Notes: a model not told the origin generated them from the letters alone. A stretch of 64,000 bases of DNA from Erinaceus europaeus (GCF_950295315.1 NC_080177.1:78698089-78762088); one strand, 5' to 3'; counted from the stretch's first letter, positions 32,475 to 43,950 are shown. Translations and numbers: made by a program.

Positions 32475-33408
32475 TAAATATTTTATATAAATATGCATAT
32501 ATACTAAAGGAGCAAAAGTTAGATATAACCATATATGGGAAGACAGTGACATACTTTAAGTAGTGAAAATGCAAAGCTTCAATAAAATGTAGATGTCTCC
32601 CAAACACTTAGCTTTAAGCTTCTCCCAAACACTGAGCATTAATTTGACACATCAGTCTTGGGAAATTTCATATCAGGTAGAACAAGCAATTTTCAGGAGA
32701 ACAGAAGTCCAGAATGGATTCCCCACAACTGTACTTCCAAGGTGGAAAATTCAACATGGCTGTGTGCTTGGCAACGCATGAACATTCAGTCTCAAGTCCT
32801 GAAAGATAAAGTTGCTTTGGTATTTTTACCAAACCTCAGTACCACTGAGAATAAATCCCATGTTATCCGCTTACTTTGCCATTTTTTCCCTTTTATCTCC
32901 ATCCAGCAAAGAATGGATGAAGACTTATGGAATGAGAAAATCTAATGTTAAAAAAAAAATCTCCTGAGTTGGAGCTCTGAGGGAGAAGGAGTGTCACATC
33001 CTTGGAGCCTTCAGGTCCCACCTTCCTTCATATATCCCAGCAACTCCGGGTGGCTGAGCATCTTTCCTCCCACCCCACAGGGGGCAGGCAACAGTGGTGA
33101 TCAACCAGCCTAATTATCAGCTAACTAATGAGGGAGGAGGGGAGCTCTCCGGTCCCTGCTGTGTCTTAATAATTAATCTATTAAGTGGTTAATCAGACAG
33201 CCCTTCCCCTTCATCTCCCAGCAGAATGCACAGTGAACTTGATCTGCCCCGCCCCCACCCCTGCTCACACAAGATGGTGACCATCAGCCCCTGCTTTCTC
33301 ACCATCAGTGCCGGCAGCTCCCCCACTGTCTCTGCTATCTGTCCACCCCTTTGTATCCTGCTGCTTCTCCTCTGCTTCCTCATGCCTCAACTACCAGTAT
33401 GATCTTTT
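32475..33408. other. Unique sequence
   Basis: About 930 bp without a recognised element. TCTCCCAAACACTTAGC / TCTCCCAAACACTGAGC is a short direct repeat near 32,597 and 32,621. Confidence 0.5.
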
Positions 33409-33411
33409 ATT

Positions 33412-33582
33412 TTTTAAGATAAAGTCTTTTTACTTATTTATTATTGGATAGAGACAGAGAGAAATTGAGAGGGGTGCAGGGGGAGATAGAGAGGGAGAGA
33501 GACAGAGAGACACCTGCAGCCCTGCTTCACCACTTGCGAAGCTTTCCCCCTGCAGGTGGAGACGAAGGTTGAACCCAGGTTT
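33412..33582 (-). repeat. ERI-type SINE, short form, head truncated
   Basis: TTACTTATTTATTATTGGATAG to CAGGTGGAGACGAAGG. The head is replaced by a T/G-rich run. Confidence 0.85.
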
Positions 33583-33639
33583 TTGTTTTTTGTTTTTGTT
33601 TTTTTTTTCCCTCACTGGTCTATCTAAGTACATAAAACA

Positions 33640-33965
33640 GTGTCAGAGGCATATTATGTATTCAGTAAGCATTCATGAATAAACAGACGAGAGGTACTTA
33701 TCTATGTCTTTCCCAGCCCATATCAGGCCCAGAATCGATTGTGCAGTGCATTTCACCTTGAAGGGGCACAAACGTGCAGCAGTTCCTCACCATTTACCTG
33801 GTTTTTTCCAGCAGCTTGTCTCCCTGCCCCTCTCTCCTGTCTTAGCCCTCCACAGTCCATGCTCCATGGTTCATCAAGAGCCAGAAAGCTCTCCTGGGAG
33901 CACAAATCAGACTATGTTCTTCCCCTGCACAAATGTCTTCAGTGCCTCTCTGTGTGCTTCCTAAC
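33640..33965 (+). repeat. L2-class ancient repeat fragments, probable
   Basis: CAGTGTCAGAGGCATATTATG ... AGTAAGCATTCATGAATAAAC resembles an L2/MIR 3' end. CAAATCAGACTATGTTCTTCC ... GTCTTCAGTGCCTC resembles an internal L2 region. Both are strongly diverged. Confidence 0.42.
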
Positions 33966-34018
33966 CGCGATGGCCTCTTGCTGATCAGTGAACAAGCAAC
34001 CTTACATAAGACTCGGAG

Positions 34019-34305
34019 GGTTTTTTTTTTAATATATATATTTATTTATTTCCATTTTGTTGCCCTTGTTGTTTAACATTGTTGCGGTTATTGATGCCGT
34101 CATTGTTGGATAGGACAGACAGAAACGGAGAGAAGAGGAAAAGACAGAGAGGCGGAGAGAAAGACAGACACCTGCAGACCTGCTTCACCACTTGTGAAGC
34201 GACTCCCCTGCTGGCGGGGAGCTGGGGGTTCCACCGGGATCTTTATGCCGGTCCTTGCGCTTTGTGCCACATGTGCTTAACCTGCTGCACCACCGCCCGA
34301 CTCCC
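34019..34305 (-). repeat. ERI-type SINE, long form lacking the 3' module
   Basis: Target duplication AAGACTCGGAG / AAGACTCAGAG at 34008-34018 and 34306-34316. TTGTTGCCCTTGTTGTTTAAC linker complement, GCGACTCCCCTGCTGGCGGG. Confidence 0.94.
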
Positions 34306-34319
34306 AAGACTCAGAGTTT

Positions 34320-36025
34320 CACATGAGCTCTGTGCCTGGCCTGGTAAACTTTGCTTGCAGCCTTGCATGTGACGACTGCATTTTCCCTCAAGTGTTGCCT
34401 GTTTTTAAGTGTTGCCTGTTTTTCTTGATTCCTTCCACCATCATTAGAGATTTTCCCCAATTCTCACTCTAACCACTGTACTTGTTATGGAAAATAAAAA
34501 TTATTTGATTACATGTTCATTAATGGTTTCCCTTATGACAATCTGAAATTCAACAGGGGTCTTTGACCTGTCGTCTATTCCTGGAGTTTAGACAGTACTG
34601 GCAGAGTGAGAGTGAGGTCCTCTGTAAACATCTGATGAATAAGTGAACAAGGAAACACACAATCCCTCTGAGGTCTGTACCATCTCAGAGGGAAAGGACG
34701 TGGAGTCACATTAATGGGAACAATTGTTACTGATGGAATCATTTCCAGGTCTGCCCTTTTCCACAGCAGAGCTTATAGGCAGAACTGCAAACAGTAACTA
34801 AGTGCTTCTTCCATGGTGGCCATATGAATCCATGCAGACTGACAGATACTTACTTAGGTCCAAGCTTAACTTCTGCAAAGACCTGTCAAACTAACAAGTT
34901 TAGCAAGAGGACAGGACCTCTCTGGAAGCCAATTTAACTTGAAGGCCAATAAGAGAGACAGTTTCAATTAAGTTCCTCAGGGTGAAGAGGACACAGTATA
35001 CCTGATGGAACAATAGGATGAAAATTGTGCTAGAGGAGAGATACCTTTCACTTATTTATTGTGTTACCTTGTATTCATTGCAGAGCTTATGCTGAACCAT
35101 TAGCCTCTCAGAGCAAAAACATGCAAGTGCAAATTGAATACTTGAAGGGATTAATGGGAAAAGGAAGTCTAGAAACTGGGCAGGCAATAATGCTAAGTAG
35201 AAAAAAAGTCCCTCATCTCCTTTGTTCTTTTACTGGAAAGTAACACTTTCCAGTAGCCTTTCCCAAAACAGAGTAAGAATGAGGCTGAGAGTTTAGACAC
35301 CCAGATAGAATCTCACGCTGTGCTACAGGATCCACGGGCAAGTCATTAACTTCTCTGAATTTCATTTTCTCCTTTGTGTAGAGTGATAGTTTCATTTTTT
35401 TTTTCTCTCAACTATCTTACTTCCTCCTTTAAAGGCTTTGTTTGAAACAGCTACGAACAGAGATAATCTCATGTACCACCTTAGTCTACCTACCAGATAC
35501 ATTTTAAAGATGAGAGAGAACTCCACAAATGTTAAACCAGGGGGGTTCTGCTATCCCCACATGGGCATAGCCACCTGTCCTCAGATCCAGCATCACTGTA
35601 TGATACGAGAAGCACACTCTCTAGACATACATCACTTATTCATTCCGCATCTCGGTGAGTCACTACGCTATGAGGGTTAGAAAGGAATTCAGACCTACCC
35701 TTACACAACTTACAATACATGTCTTCTTGCCAGGTCCTCTCAAGAAAGGTCCTCACCTTGAGCAGGTTGGGAAGAGTAAACAGGGGTCAGCAGGGAGGTC
35801 TTCAGAAAGGGCATAACAGGCAAGAGCCTGGGGAACACTGTGGAGTTCCAGAAAGGAAAAAGTCACAAAGGTCACTGTGGCTAGGCCTTAGCATGGCAGG
35901 TAGAGAGACACTGTGGTAAGCTCTCAGAAGAGTGACCTTGGGAGAGGAGCTCAGTTGTCAATAAGTAAATGAGCCATACTCTGCCTACTAGATTTTCAGA
36001 GAATAGTGAAATAAATGCTTTATAT
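34320..36025. other. SINE-poor interval with a possible MIR
   Basis: A 17-bp tandem pair AAGTGTTGCCTGTTTTT lies at 34390-34423. GGCAAGTCATTAACTTCTC with ATTTCATTTTCTCC (35,338-35,372) looks like a sense MIR core. Otherwise no element or exon recognised over 1.7 kb. Confidence 0.45.
35300..35395 (+). repeat. MIR core, probable
   Basis: Matches in order the MIR stretch GGGCAAGTTACTTAACCTC ... TTTCCTCATCTGTAAAATG. Confidence 0.5.
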
Positions 36026-36027
36026 CT

Positions 36028-36212
36028 TTTTTTTTTTTTTTTTACATTCTCTCACTTTTTCAGAATAGAGACAGAAATTGAGAGGGAAGGGAGAGACATA
36101 GAAGGATAAAGAGAAACACCCGCACCAAGGTCTCACCACGCAGGGGCTTGAGCCTAGGTCCTTGCACATGGTAACATGTGTGCTCTGCTGGGTGCACCAC
36201 TACCCAGCCCCC
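36028..36212 (-). repeat. ERI-type SINE, short form, diverged
   Basis: T17 run, GAATAGAGACAGAAATTGAG, CACCGCACCAAGGTCTCACC equivalents and GGGTGCACCACTACCCAGCC. Confidence 0.83.
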
Positions 36213-36426
36213 TCCCTCACATTTTACATACAACCCACCTCCACTCTTTAATCCTAACACCCTGAGGAGCCAAGAAGTCATACGATTAAGTTTCCTCTCT
36301 TAAAACATATAGTGAAATTCACTTAGAATAACACTACTGCTATGATTTAAAAAAAAAAATTGGACAGTTCTAATTTTTTAATATTTTGTGTGTTTATCTT
36401 AATGAAAATACAGAGAAAATATGGGG

Positions 36427-36558
36427 ACACACACACACACACGCCAGAGCACTGCTCAGCTTTGGCTTATGGCAGTGTGGGGTTTGAGTCTGGGACTCTG
36501 GAGCCTCAAGCTTGGGATTTTTTGTGTATAACTTATGCTATGTTTCCCGTCCCGATAT
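36427..36558 (-). repeat. tRNA-headed SINE, form d
   Basis: (AC)8 then CCAGAGCACTGCTCAGCTTTGG, GGTTTGAGTCTGGG, and head complement TATAACTTATGCTATG. Confidence 0.82.
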
Positions 36559-36821
36559 GACTTTAAAGTACAAAGTGATGAAGTTTAACAAATGAACTGC
36601 AAAAAGTAAACATACTGCTGGATGAGAGAGGAATGGGAATATCTCTGTTTCTAATTATCAAAGATTGATATGGGTATTAAGAAGAATAATTTATGGATTG
36701 AACAACCATAAGAGCAGCGTAAGAATATGTCTGCATGTTAACAAGGCAATCCATGCTTCGATGGATGAAGTAAATGAAAATATGGCATTGTAATAATGCT
36801 AATGAATCTATGTCTCAAATA

Positions 36822-36990
36822 TCTACTTATTTACTTTTAATAGGGACAGAAATTGAGGGAGAGAGGGAGATAGACATCTGCAGCACTGTTGCACTAAAGC
36901 TTTCCTACTGCAGCTGCGGACTTGGGATTTGAACCCAGATCCTTGCACACCATAATGTGTGCACTCAACCAAGTGCACTGCCCCTCAGAC
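36822..36990 (-). repeat. ERI-type SINE, short form, diverged
   Basis: TTTACTTTTAATAGGGACAG, CATCTGCAGCACTGTTGC and GTGCACTCAACCAAGTGC. Confidence 0.83.
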
Positions 36991-36994
36991 CCTT

Positions 36995-37655
36995 GTGTCT
37001 CAAATTATCAGTCTTCCCCTTAGATTCTCTTGCATATAACTGCAGAAATTAGTTGGTTGCTCCTACATTTGTGCATGATGATATCTCTTCCCAGGAAGCC
37101 CCACACAGGTTCCCAGGTCCATGTCAGCCCCAGCTGTGGAGCTGTAAAGTGTTAGGATCTATGACATTGTCTGGTGACTCACCACTGACCTTCATGCACC
37201 ATAGCTGCTTGGGAGCTGTCCATCCAAAGTCAACTCAGCTAATTCCATGCATAGATGCCAAGCCAGTCTAAGCAACACCTTTCTCCAACTATTTGCACCA
37301 ATACACCATCCTATACCTTCTTCCTACTTGATTCACATAACTAACCCACAGGAAAACAGTCTTTTTGTCTAGAGAACGAAAGTCACCAGCTCACAGAAGG
37401 GATTAGTAGAGTGAAATGAAGTGTGTGTGCGTGTGTGGGTGGGGGGGGGGTTCCATTTGCTGGGATAAGAGGGAGGAAAAGAATCTCTCCATTCTGGAGA
37501 GATCTATGAACTTCTCTTGCCAAGGAAAGAGGCTCAGTGAGGAGCCAGGGGCATACCAGGCAGCACAGATACACCTGAGTAGTGGAGACTCTCAGGGGAA
37601 CACTTCCAAGCGAGGAAGGAAGCATGAGAGGCCTAGGTAAGGAGGATAAAGAAAG
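36995..37655. other. Unique sequence
   Basis: Contains GTGTGTGCGTGTGTGGGTG plus G10 at about 37,422-37,450. No gene recognised. Confidence 0.45.
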
Positions 37656-37659
37656 CCCT

Positions 37660-38030
37660 TGAGGTACAGGACCTCACCAATGTGTCCTGGACCCTCCCCT
37701 CTCTCTTTACCCCACTAGGGAAAGACAGAAACAGGCTGGGGGTGTGGATCCACCTGCCAATGTCCATGTCCAGTGGAGAAGCAATGACAGAAGCCAGAAT
37801 TCCCACCGTCTGTATCCCAAAAAGAATTTTGATCCATACTCCCAGTGGGGGAGAAGTGATAGTGGGAAGATGATCAGAGGGCACTGAACTCCAACTCCAT
37901 CAGGACCTGGAGAGAGAAGAATCTGGACGTAGTAATAGGTGTGTGTGTGACTTGGGAAGGAAGACAAGATGGGATGGCAGGGGAGGGAAGCCGATATATA
38001 AATATATACACATACAGATAGCTGTAAGAA
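37660..38030 (+). mobile_element. LX subfamily retroposon, older, 5'-truncated
   Basis: ACCTCACCAATGTGTCCTGG and CCCACTAGGGAAAGACAG are LX blocks. Downstream it follows a distinct subfamily 3' UTR (AGAGGGCACTGAACTCC, GTAGTAATAGGTGTG, ATATATAAATATATACAC) shared with 61,245-61,600. Confidence 0.72.
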
Positions 38031-38283
38031 AAAAAGAAAGCCTTTGAGGACAGAGTAGGGAAGAAAGTGAGCACTTGAAGAAGGATATTTTCAGAGGATT
38101 TGAGAGAAAGAGGGACAGGCAAAGGAGTGTGGGGATGTAATGTATGCTTATGCCTGATATCCTATATGCTATATAGCAACTGGATACAAGACTGCTGGCT
38201 GATATTTGAGTTTGCAGAAACACTGCCCAAGACAAAGAATAGTCCTGAATATTATGCAGATGCCAGTCATGCATAAGGTTCCC

Positions 38284-38302
38284 TTCTTCTTCTAGCGTTT
38301 GC
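38284..38302 (-). mobile_element. Minimal Vingi insertion: 19-bp 3'-terminal stub with target duplication
   Basis: On the minus strand the insert reads GCAAACGCTAGAAGAAGAA, the last bases of the Vingi 3' end (end of the coding frame, TAG stop, AAG-repeat tail). Compare GCAAATGCTAGAAGAAG at the large copy and GCAAACACTAGAAGAAG at the 173-bp copy. It sits between perfect direct repeats CATAAGGTTCCC at 38272-38283 and 38303-38314, so it is a complete but extremely 5'-truncated integration. Confidence 0.85.
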
Positions 38303-38314
38303 CATAAGGTTCCC

Positions 38315-38795
38315 TGAAAGACTGAAAGTTGAAAATGAAATTGAATACAGAGAGAGAGTGGCCCATAGTAACAATCTAGCTCTGAGAGAGCCAAGGAAGT
38401 AGCAATTAGAGTCCCCGGAAAGATGACGTCACAGAGAAAGGAGCCACCAGAAGGTGCATTCTGTAGTAGCAGATGGCACAGGAAAAACTTGAGGGGTCAT
38501 CTATGGGAATATTAGTTTAGAATAGAGACCCCCTTTACCTTTGTCCAATGACCAGATGATATCTAGGCAGGAACAGAACTCAGTGATTAATAACAGAAGC
38601 TACTTTACAACGATCGCACTCTACTGTGTGGGTGAGCTTCTAGAGACGATTTCAGAGTCCAGAGTTTTCTCTAAAACTAAACACACACATACGTGCAAAC
38701 CCACACAAGGTATTACTGCCTCTGTTCTATCCCACGGCGCCATTTACCAACATGTGTAATGTGCCTATTAGTTTAGGTAGTTATCACTTCAAGAT
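38315..38795. other. Unique sequence
   Basis: No element or exon recognised. Confidence 0.45.
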
Positions 38796-38799
38796 AGCT

Positions 38800-38938
38800 T
38801 TCTTTTTTTAAAAAAAAAATTATTTATGTGAGCGAGAACCTGGGCATCACTCTGGCACATGCAATGCCAGGGATAGAACTCTGAGCTTCATGTACACAGG
38901 TCTGGCAAGCTACCCACTTTGCCACCTCCCAGGCCACT
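38800..38938 (-). repeat. tRNA-headed SINE, form c
   Basis: AAAAATTATTTATGTGAGCG, CATCACTCTGGCACATGC and head complement GCCACCTCCCAGGCCAC. Confidence 0.82.
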
Positions 38939-39275
38939 ACATCAAGATTTCTCTCTTCTCCTCCAGGCTGTCAATGGCTAAGGCATGGGAGCACTTGCCC
39001 TGCTATCATTGCTAATGTTACTCTGAACCCTTGCAAGGTCTGGAGGATGCTAGAGGCTTTGTGGGAGGACCAGAGGAGTGACGAGATTGCTCTCAGTTTG
39101 GCATTCAGACAATCTGGCCCATTCTGAATCAGGTTTTTTCCTAGAGCACAACTGTATGCTCTTTAAGATCTATGTACTTACTTCCCACGATGCAGAGTTG
39201 AGTATCTGGGACAGAGACCACATGGTCCATAAAGTCTTATGTATTTATTATCTGGCTGTGAAATAAAAGCTTTTC

Positions 39276-39468
39276 AGGGCTGAGTGGTGTTGTACCTGGT
39301 TGAGGGCACATGTTACAATGTGCAAGCCCCTGATCCCCACCTGCAGGGGGAAAGCTTTGCAAGTGTTGAAGGAGGGCAGCCGGTGTCTCTCTGTTTCTCT
39401 CCCTCTCTATATACCCATTCCTTTCAATTTCCGGCTGTCTCTATCCTATAAATAAATAAAGATAATTT
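39276..39468 (+). repeat. ERI-type SINE, short form, box B deleted
   Basis: GGGCTGAGTGGTGTTGTACCTGG head runs to ATGTGCAAGCCCCTGATCC. About 17 bp that normally hold GGACCCGGGTTCA are missing. Tail CCTATAAATAAATAAAG. Confidence 0.88.
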
Positions 39469-39469
39469 T

Positions 39470-40030
39470 TGTAAAGCTTTGCTATCTCCCATATGAGATC
39501 CTCACTTTCAATAAAATGAGATTTATTCTTTTTTTTTTTTTTTTTTTTTGTGCTCCCTTTACACCTTGTTCTAAATGACCCAGACCTTCTGGATTGAAAT
39601 GCACAGTTTTCCAAAGGAGATAAATAGATCACATAATAAATTTCTCTACTTTCTAAAAGCCTTCTTACTATTGCTGAGTTCTTTTCTTAGAATTAATCAC
39701 TGAGTTGTGAGGCTTGTCAGGGTTGTGAGGTATTAATCATTCTCCTACTGGAAAATGCTCTGCTCTTAAGTCATCCTAGGAAGAAGTTTTCAACACTTTC
39801 AGTCAACAAAACCAGGGAGATGAAGTCTGTGTCATAACATAGATGAATCACATGACAGAGTAGTTAAGTGGAAAATTTTCCTTCAAATTGTATGCATTTA
39901 ACACATTTTTGTCAAAATGTGAATATGGAGAAACAAAGGCTAAGAAGGATACTCACACATGAAGACTAGGGTTGCAGTGAATAGTGGAATGACTAGTAAT
40001 TTTGTCTTTCTTCCAGTTTTAACTAATAAT
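39470..40030. other. Unique sequence
   Basis: T20 run at 39,530-39,549. No element or exon recognised. Confidence 0.45.
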
Positions 40031-40044
40031 GAAGTTAACAACTG

Positions 40045-40240
40045 GGGGCCAGACATGGTGCACCTGGTTAAGCACAGGTACTACAGTCTGCAAGGGCCCT
40101 AGTTCAAGCCTCAGTCCCCACCTGCAGGGAGAAAGTTTCACAAGTGGTGAAGCAGTGCTGCAGGTTTCTCTCTGTCTCTTTCCCTCTCTATCTCCCTCTC
40201 CCCTCTCAATGACTCTATATAGTAATAATAATAATAATAA
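40045..40240 (+). repeat. ERI-type SINE, short form
   Basis: GGGGCCAGACATGGTGCACC head and an (ATA)n tail. Possible 8-bp target duplication TTAACAAC at 40035-40042 and 40241-40248. Confidence 0.9.
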
Positions 40241-40249
40241 TTAACAACG

Positions 40250-40335
40250 GTACTAGCATCTATTGAGCACTGAGCCAGAAACTGTACAATTATAGAAATG
40301 ATCTCATGTATCCTCTAGGTAGTCCTCAGTGTTTG
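40250..40335 (-). repeat. MIR fragment, probable
   Basis: TATTGAGCACTGAGCCAG ... ATGATCTCATGTATCCTC ... GGTAGTCC keeps the order of antisense MIR (TTGAGCACTTACTATGTGCCAG, AACTCATTTAATCCTC, GGTAGGTACT). Confidence 0.55.
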
Positions 40336-40357
40336 TGGTAGAAAGTTGCCTTGAAGG

Positions 40358-40548
40358 GGCCAGAAGGTGGTGACCCTGGTTAAGTGCTCACATTCCAGTG
40401 CACGAGGACCAAGTTTCAAGCCCCTGGTCCCCACCTACAGGGAGAAAGCTTCATGAGCGATGAAGCAGGGCTGCAGGTATCTTGCTATCTCTGTCCCTCT
40501 CTCCTCCCTCTCAATTTCTCTCTGTCTCTATCTATTAATTAATTAAGT
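40358..40548 (+). repeat. ERI-type SINE, short form
   Basis: GGGGCCAGAAGGTGGTGACCC head, GGTCCCCACCTACAGGG, TC stretch and TATTAATTAATTAAG tail. Confidence 0.92.
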
Positions 40549-41059
40549 AATGAAGACACTTAAAAAGGAAGAGCATTGCCATGAGCACTTACAGCAAACA
40601 CAAAGCTCCTGCTTCCAGGAAAAAACAGAGGACTAGGAGCTTGTGAGCTTCTGACCACATTCTCCACAATTAATCAACACGTACACTTTGCTTTAAACCT
40701 GTTTCTGTTTTCTGCTCAACGTGTCTTGCTGAACTCACACCTAACAGCACTGCCAACCACACCTGGATGAAACTGGCTACCACACATGCCTTCTTAAACT
40801 TCAGAACACTCGACTACAATGCTTGCTAGAGCAGCATTTTCATTTTAAAGATTTCTTTATTTACAGATAGAATTAAATAAGTAGAATTAGAGCATGATTC
40901 TGCAGACAGTGCCAAGTAGTACTGTTAGGCTATATATGTGCATTAAGACTTGTTGGGTGGTAGAGTTACCCAGTACAAGTGTAGCCACAGGCTAGCAATA
41001 TCTTGGTAAAGATAGCATTTCTAAGCTTCTCTCTGCCCTAATCCAGCTTTCTAGGCATA

Positions 41060-41640
41060 TTCTTGACTCTGACACCATCTCCCTAGATGATATTTTGAGT
41101 CTGCCTGCATGTTAGCTATTGGGCTCAGGCAAAAATTAGTAAAGTCATGGACTCCATGAGACATACCTCAAATAGACTTCCTAGCTTCTTCCCACATGAA
41201 GACCCCTAATTTCATCTGCTCTATTCCTATCTTTGGGTCACTATTTATTCAACAAAATTTCCTGCTTATTTTTTACTGCCTTTCTGCCACCAAGCTGCAC
41301 AGACTACTATGATTCCACCCTGATTTCCCTGGGCAGATGACCTCATCAATGTATCCTGGAACCTCATCTCTCCAGAGCCCTGCCCCACTAAGGAAAGATA
41401 AAAACAGGTTGAGGGTATGGATCCATCTGCTAATATCCACGTCCAGAGGAGAAGCAGTTATAGAGGCTAGAGCTCCCATCTTCTGCTCCCCATAAAGAAT
41501 TTTGGTCCATACTCCCAGAGGGATAAAGAATAGGGAAGTTTCCAGTGGAGGAGATGGGACACAAAACTCTGGGTGGTGAGAATTGCGTGGAACTGTACCC
41601 CTATTATCTTATAATCTTGTTCATCATTATTAAACCACTA
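41060..41640 (+). mobile_element. LX retroposon, long older copy
   Basis: The upstream part (GGCTCAGGCAAAAATTAGTAAAG, CCCACATGAAGACCCC) is shared with the copy at 48,030. Then GATTTCCCTGGGCAGATGACC, CCATACTCCCAGAGGGATAAAG, and an end at ATTAAACCACTAATAG. It shows that the LX 3' UTR is at least about 550 bp long. Non-coding. Confidence 0.8.
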
Positions 41641-41668
41641 ATAGAAGTGTTTAAAAGATATGATTTCT

Positions 41669-41972
41669 GGGAGTCAGGCGGCAGCCCAATGGGTTAAGCA
41701 CACATGGTGCAAAGCGCAAGGATCGGCATGAGAATCCTAGTTCGAGCCCCCAGCTCCTCACCTGCGAGGGGGGGGGGGGAGCGGGCGGTGTCACTTCACA
41801 GGCAGTGAAGCAGGTCTGCAGGTGTCTATCTTTCTCTCCCCCTCTCTGTCTTCCCCTCTTCTCTCCATTTCTCTCTGTCCTATCCAACGACGATGACATC
41901 AATAACAACAATACTTACAACAACAATAAAAACAAGGGCAACATAAAGGAAATACATACTTTTTTTTTAAAG
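41669..41972 (+). repeat. ERI-type SINE, long form lacking the 3' module
   Basis: Target duplication TATGATTTCT at 41659-41668 and 41973-41982. A G13 run interrupts the region after box B. CAATAACAACAATACTTAC linker. Confidence 0.93.
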
Positions 41973-42057
41973 TATGATTTCTATGTCAACAAATATTCAT
42001 GTCTGGTATTGCACAAAGTGATGGGGTTCCCCAAATCCTTCAATCTGTCTTGATGTG

Positions 42058-42175
42058 GGCCAACGAGGTAGGTAGATAGAGTGCGTGCATGGTGTTGAGT
42101 GAGACCCAAGTTCAAATCCTGGAACCAAGTGGGAGATGTAATGACAGTGGAGGAAACTTCAGTGTTATGGTAGCT
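42058..42175 (+). repeat. Diverged tRNA-headed SINE, form d-like
   Basis: GAGGTAGGTAGATAGAGTGCG head and AAGTTCAAATCCTGG (box-B-like). Its TC stretch has grown into the minisatellite that follows. Confidence 0.55.
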
Positions 42176-42376
42176 CTCTCTCTCTCTCCATGTTAATCTC
42201 TCTCTCTCTCTCTCTCCATGTTAATCTCTCTCTCTCTCTCTCTCCATGTTAATCTCTCTCTCTCTCTCCATGTTAATCTCTCTCTCTCTCCATGTTAATC
42301 TCTCTCCATGTTAATCTCTCTCTCTCAATGTTAATCTCTCTCTCTCTCTCCATGTTAATCTCTCTCTCTCTCTCTA
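42174..42376. repeat. Compound minisatellite [(CT)n-CATGTTAAT]8
   Basis: Eight copies of CATGTTAAT (the seventh is AATGTTAAT), each separated by 5 to 20 bp of CT dinucleotides. Unit length varies through the CT part. Confidence 0.95.
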
Positions 42377-42379
42377 GCT

Positions 42380-43430
42380 ATCTATATAAAAACAGTGACC
42401 CAGAGTGGTGAAATATATGTATGTATTCTTTAGTATGTTTTTCCACTATTTTGTCAGGCATTATTCAAATACTTAGATTCATATTTATTAATGTGAACGG
42501 CTTTTTTAAAAAAAAATCAATCAATGCATTTGAAGAAGTCCAAGGATTTTCTTAGGCAAATAAAGATTGTAAACCAATAATAGTAACCTCTCTCCCCACT
42601 CCCTCACCTGAGCCTTTTAGAAGTTTTGAGCGATTTCCTATTTGCTTAATTTTTTTGGTGAGGCATTTGCTCTGGTTACAAAGCAGAGAATCTAAATGTC
42701 TGTGCTGCCAACATTCTCATTCAGAGAGAAGCTGGACCTTCTACCTGAGCCTGTAGAATCATCGCCTCATTCTCGGCGCATCTGCACACAGTCCTCTCAG
42801 GGGCTCGAAAGGCATTGTGTTGCCTCAGAAACAGCCATTATTCCCATGTAACCAAATCCCACAACTGCCTGCACTGACTTGCTGGAGCTGGGACACATCC
42901 ACATCTACTTAAATAGCTCTTATTGCCATAGTAGCTAGGCACCTGGACAAGTCTATTATTTCCTTAAGAAGATAGAAAAAATAATACATGGAGACCAAGT
43001 ACAAAAGAAATTGTTGCGAATGCCTGTCAGCCATCACAATCCTTGGCTAGTGAGCAGGAGAGTCAGAATCAGGTCGAATCATCCCCAATCATCCCCAACA
43101 GACGGTGTCAGCCATTGGGCCTCTCCTGCTCTCTCAGACAGAACTAGGTCACTCCTGTGCACACCACCTTGGCCAATTTGAGTCAAGCTCTTGTGGTGTA
43201 AAACCAAGGCACACCGACACTCCTGGGGAAATGAACATATCGTGCCTCTTCCTCAAAACCTACCTCCTTCTGTTAAAGGCAACTTGTAGGTGAATGTTGG
43301 GACATTTCAAGAAAGGTCATAGAGTTCTACAAATGTTAACTACAATTCATCTGGACTAATGACAGAAAAAAGAGACTGAAATTGAACACAGGTCAAGAGA
43401 GAAGACAAATTATGTCTACACTGTGGAGTA
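42380..43430. other. SINE-free unique interval
   Basis: About 1 kb with no element or exon recognised. Confidence 0.5.
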
Positions 43431-43434
43431 TATT

Positions 43435-43625
43435 ATTATTATTATTATTGATTTAATAATTATTGACAAGATTGTAGGATAAGAGGGATACAATTCCCAC
43501 CTCCAGAGTTCCATGCCCTCTCCCCTCCACTGGAAGTTTCCCTACTCTTTATCCCTTTGGGAGGATAGACCAAAGAGCTTTATTGGGTACAGAAGGTGGG
43601 AGGGGTAAGTTTCCACTTGTCTTTG
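43435..43625 (-). mobile_element. LX retroposon, 5'-truncated
   Basis: (ATT)n tail then GACAAGATTGTAGGATAAGAGG, TACAATTCCCACC and TCTTTATCCCTTTGGGAGG, antisense LX 3' end of the older subfamily. Confidence 0.75.
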
Positions 43626-43649
43626 GATATGGGAGGAGATTTCCGGGGG

Positions 43650-43950
43650 CCGGCAGTGGTACACACGCTTAGGCGCACATAGTACTAAGCACAAGAACAG
43701 GTGCAATGATCTAGGTTGGAGCTCCAGCTCCCCATCTGCAGGGTGTTGCTATGCAAGCAGTAAAGCAGGTCTGCAGGTGTCTGTCTTTCTCTCTCCCTCT
43801 CTATCTCCCCCTCGCTTCTCAATGTCTCTCAGCCCTATCCAAAACATTAAAAAATAAATAAATAAAAAGTGGCTGCCAGGAGCAGCAGATTCATAGTGCA
43901 GGCACTGAGCCCTGGCGGTGACCCTGGAGGCAAAAATAAATAAAAAATAA
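43650..43950 (+). repeat. ERI-type SINE, long form
   Basis: GGGGGCCGGCAGTGGTACACACG head, TC stretch, TTAAAAAATAAATAAAT, then the 3' module GGCTGCCAGGAGCAGCAG ... GACCCTGGAGGC. Confidence 0.93.

Noticed and set aside
42174..42376. CRISPR-like array of regularly spaced repeats
   Set aside because: Spacers are CT dinucleotides of variable length in vertebrate DNA. It is a minisatellite.
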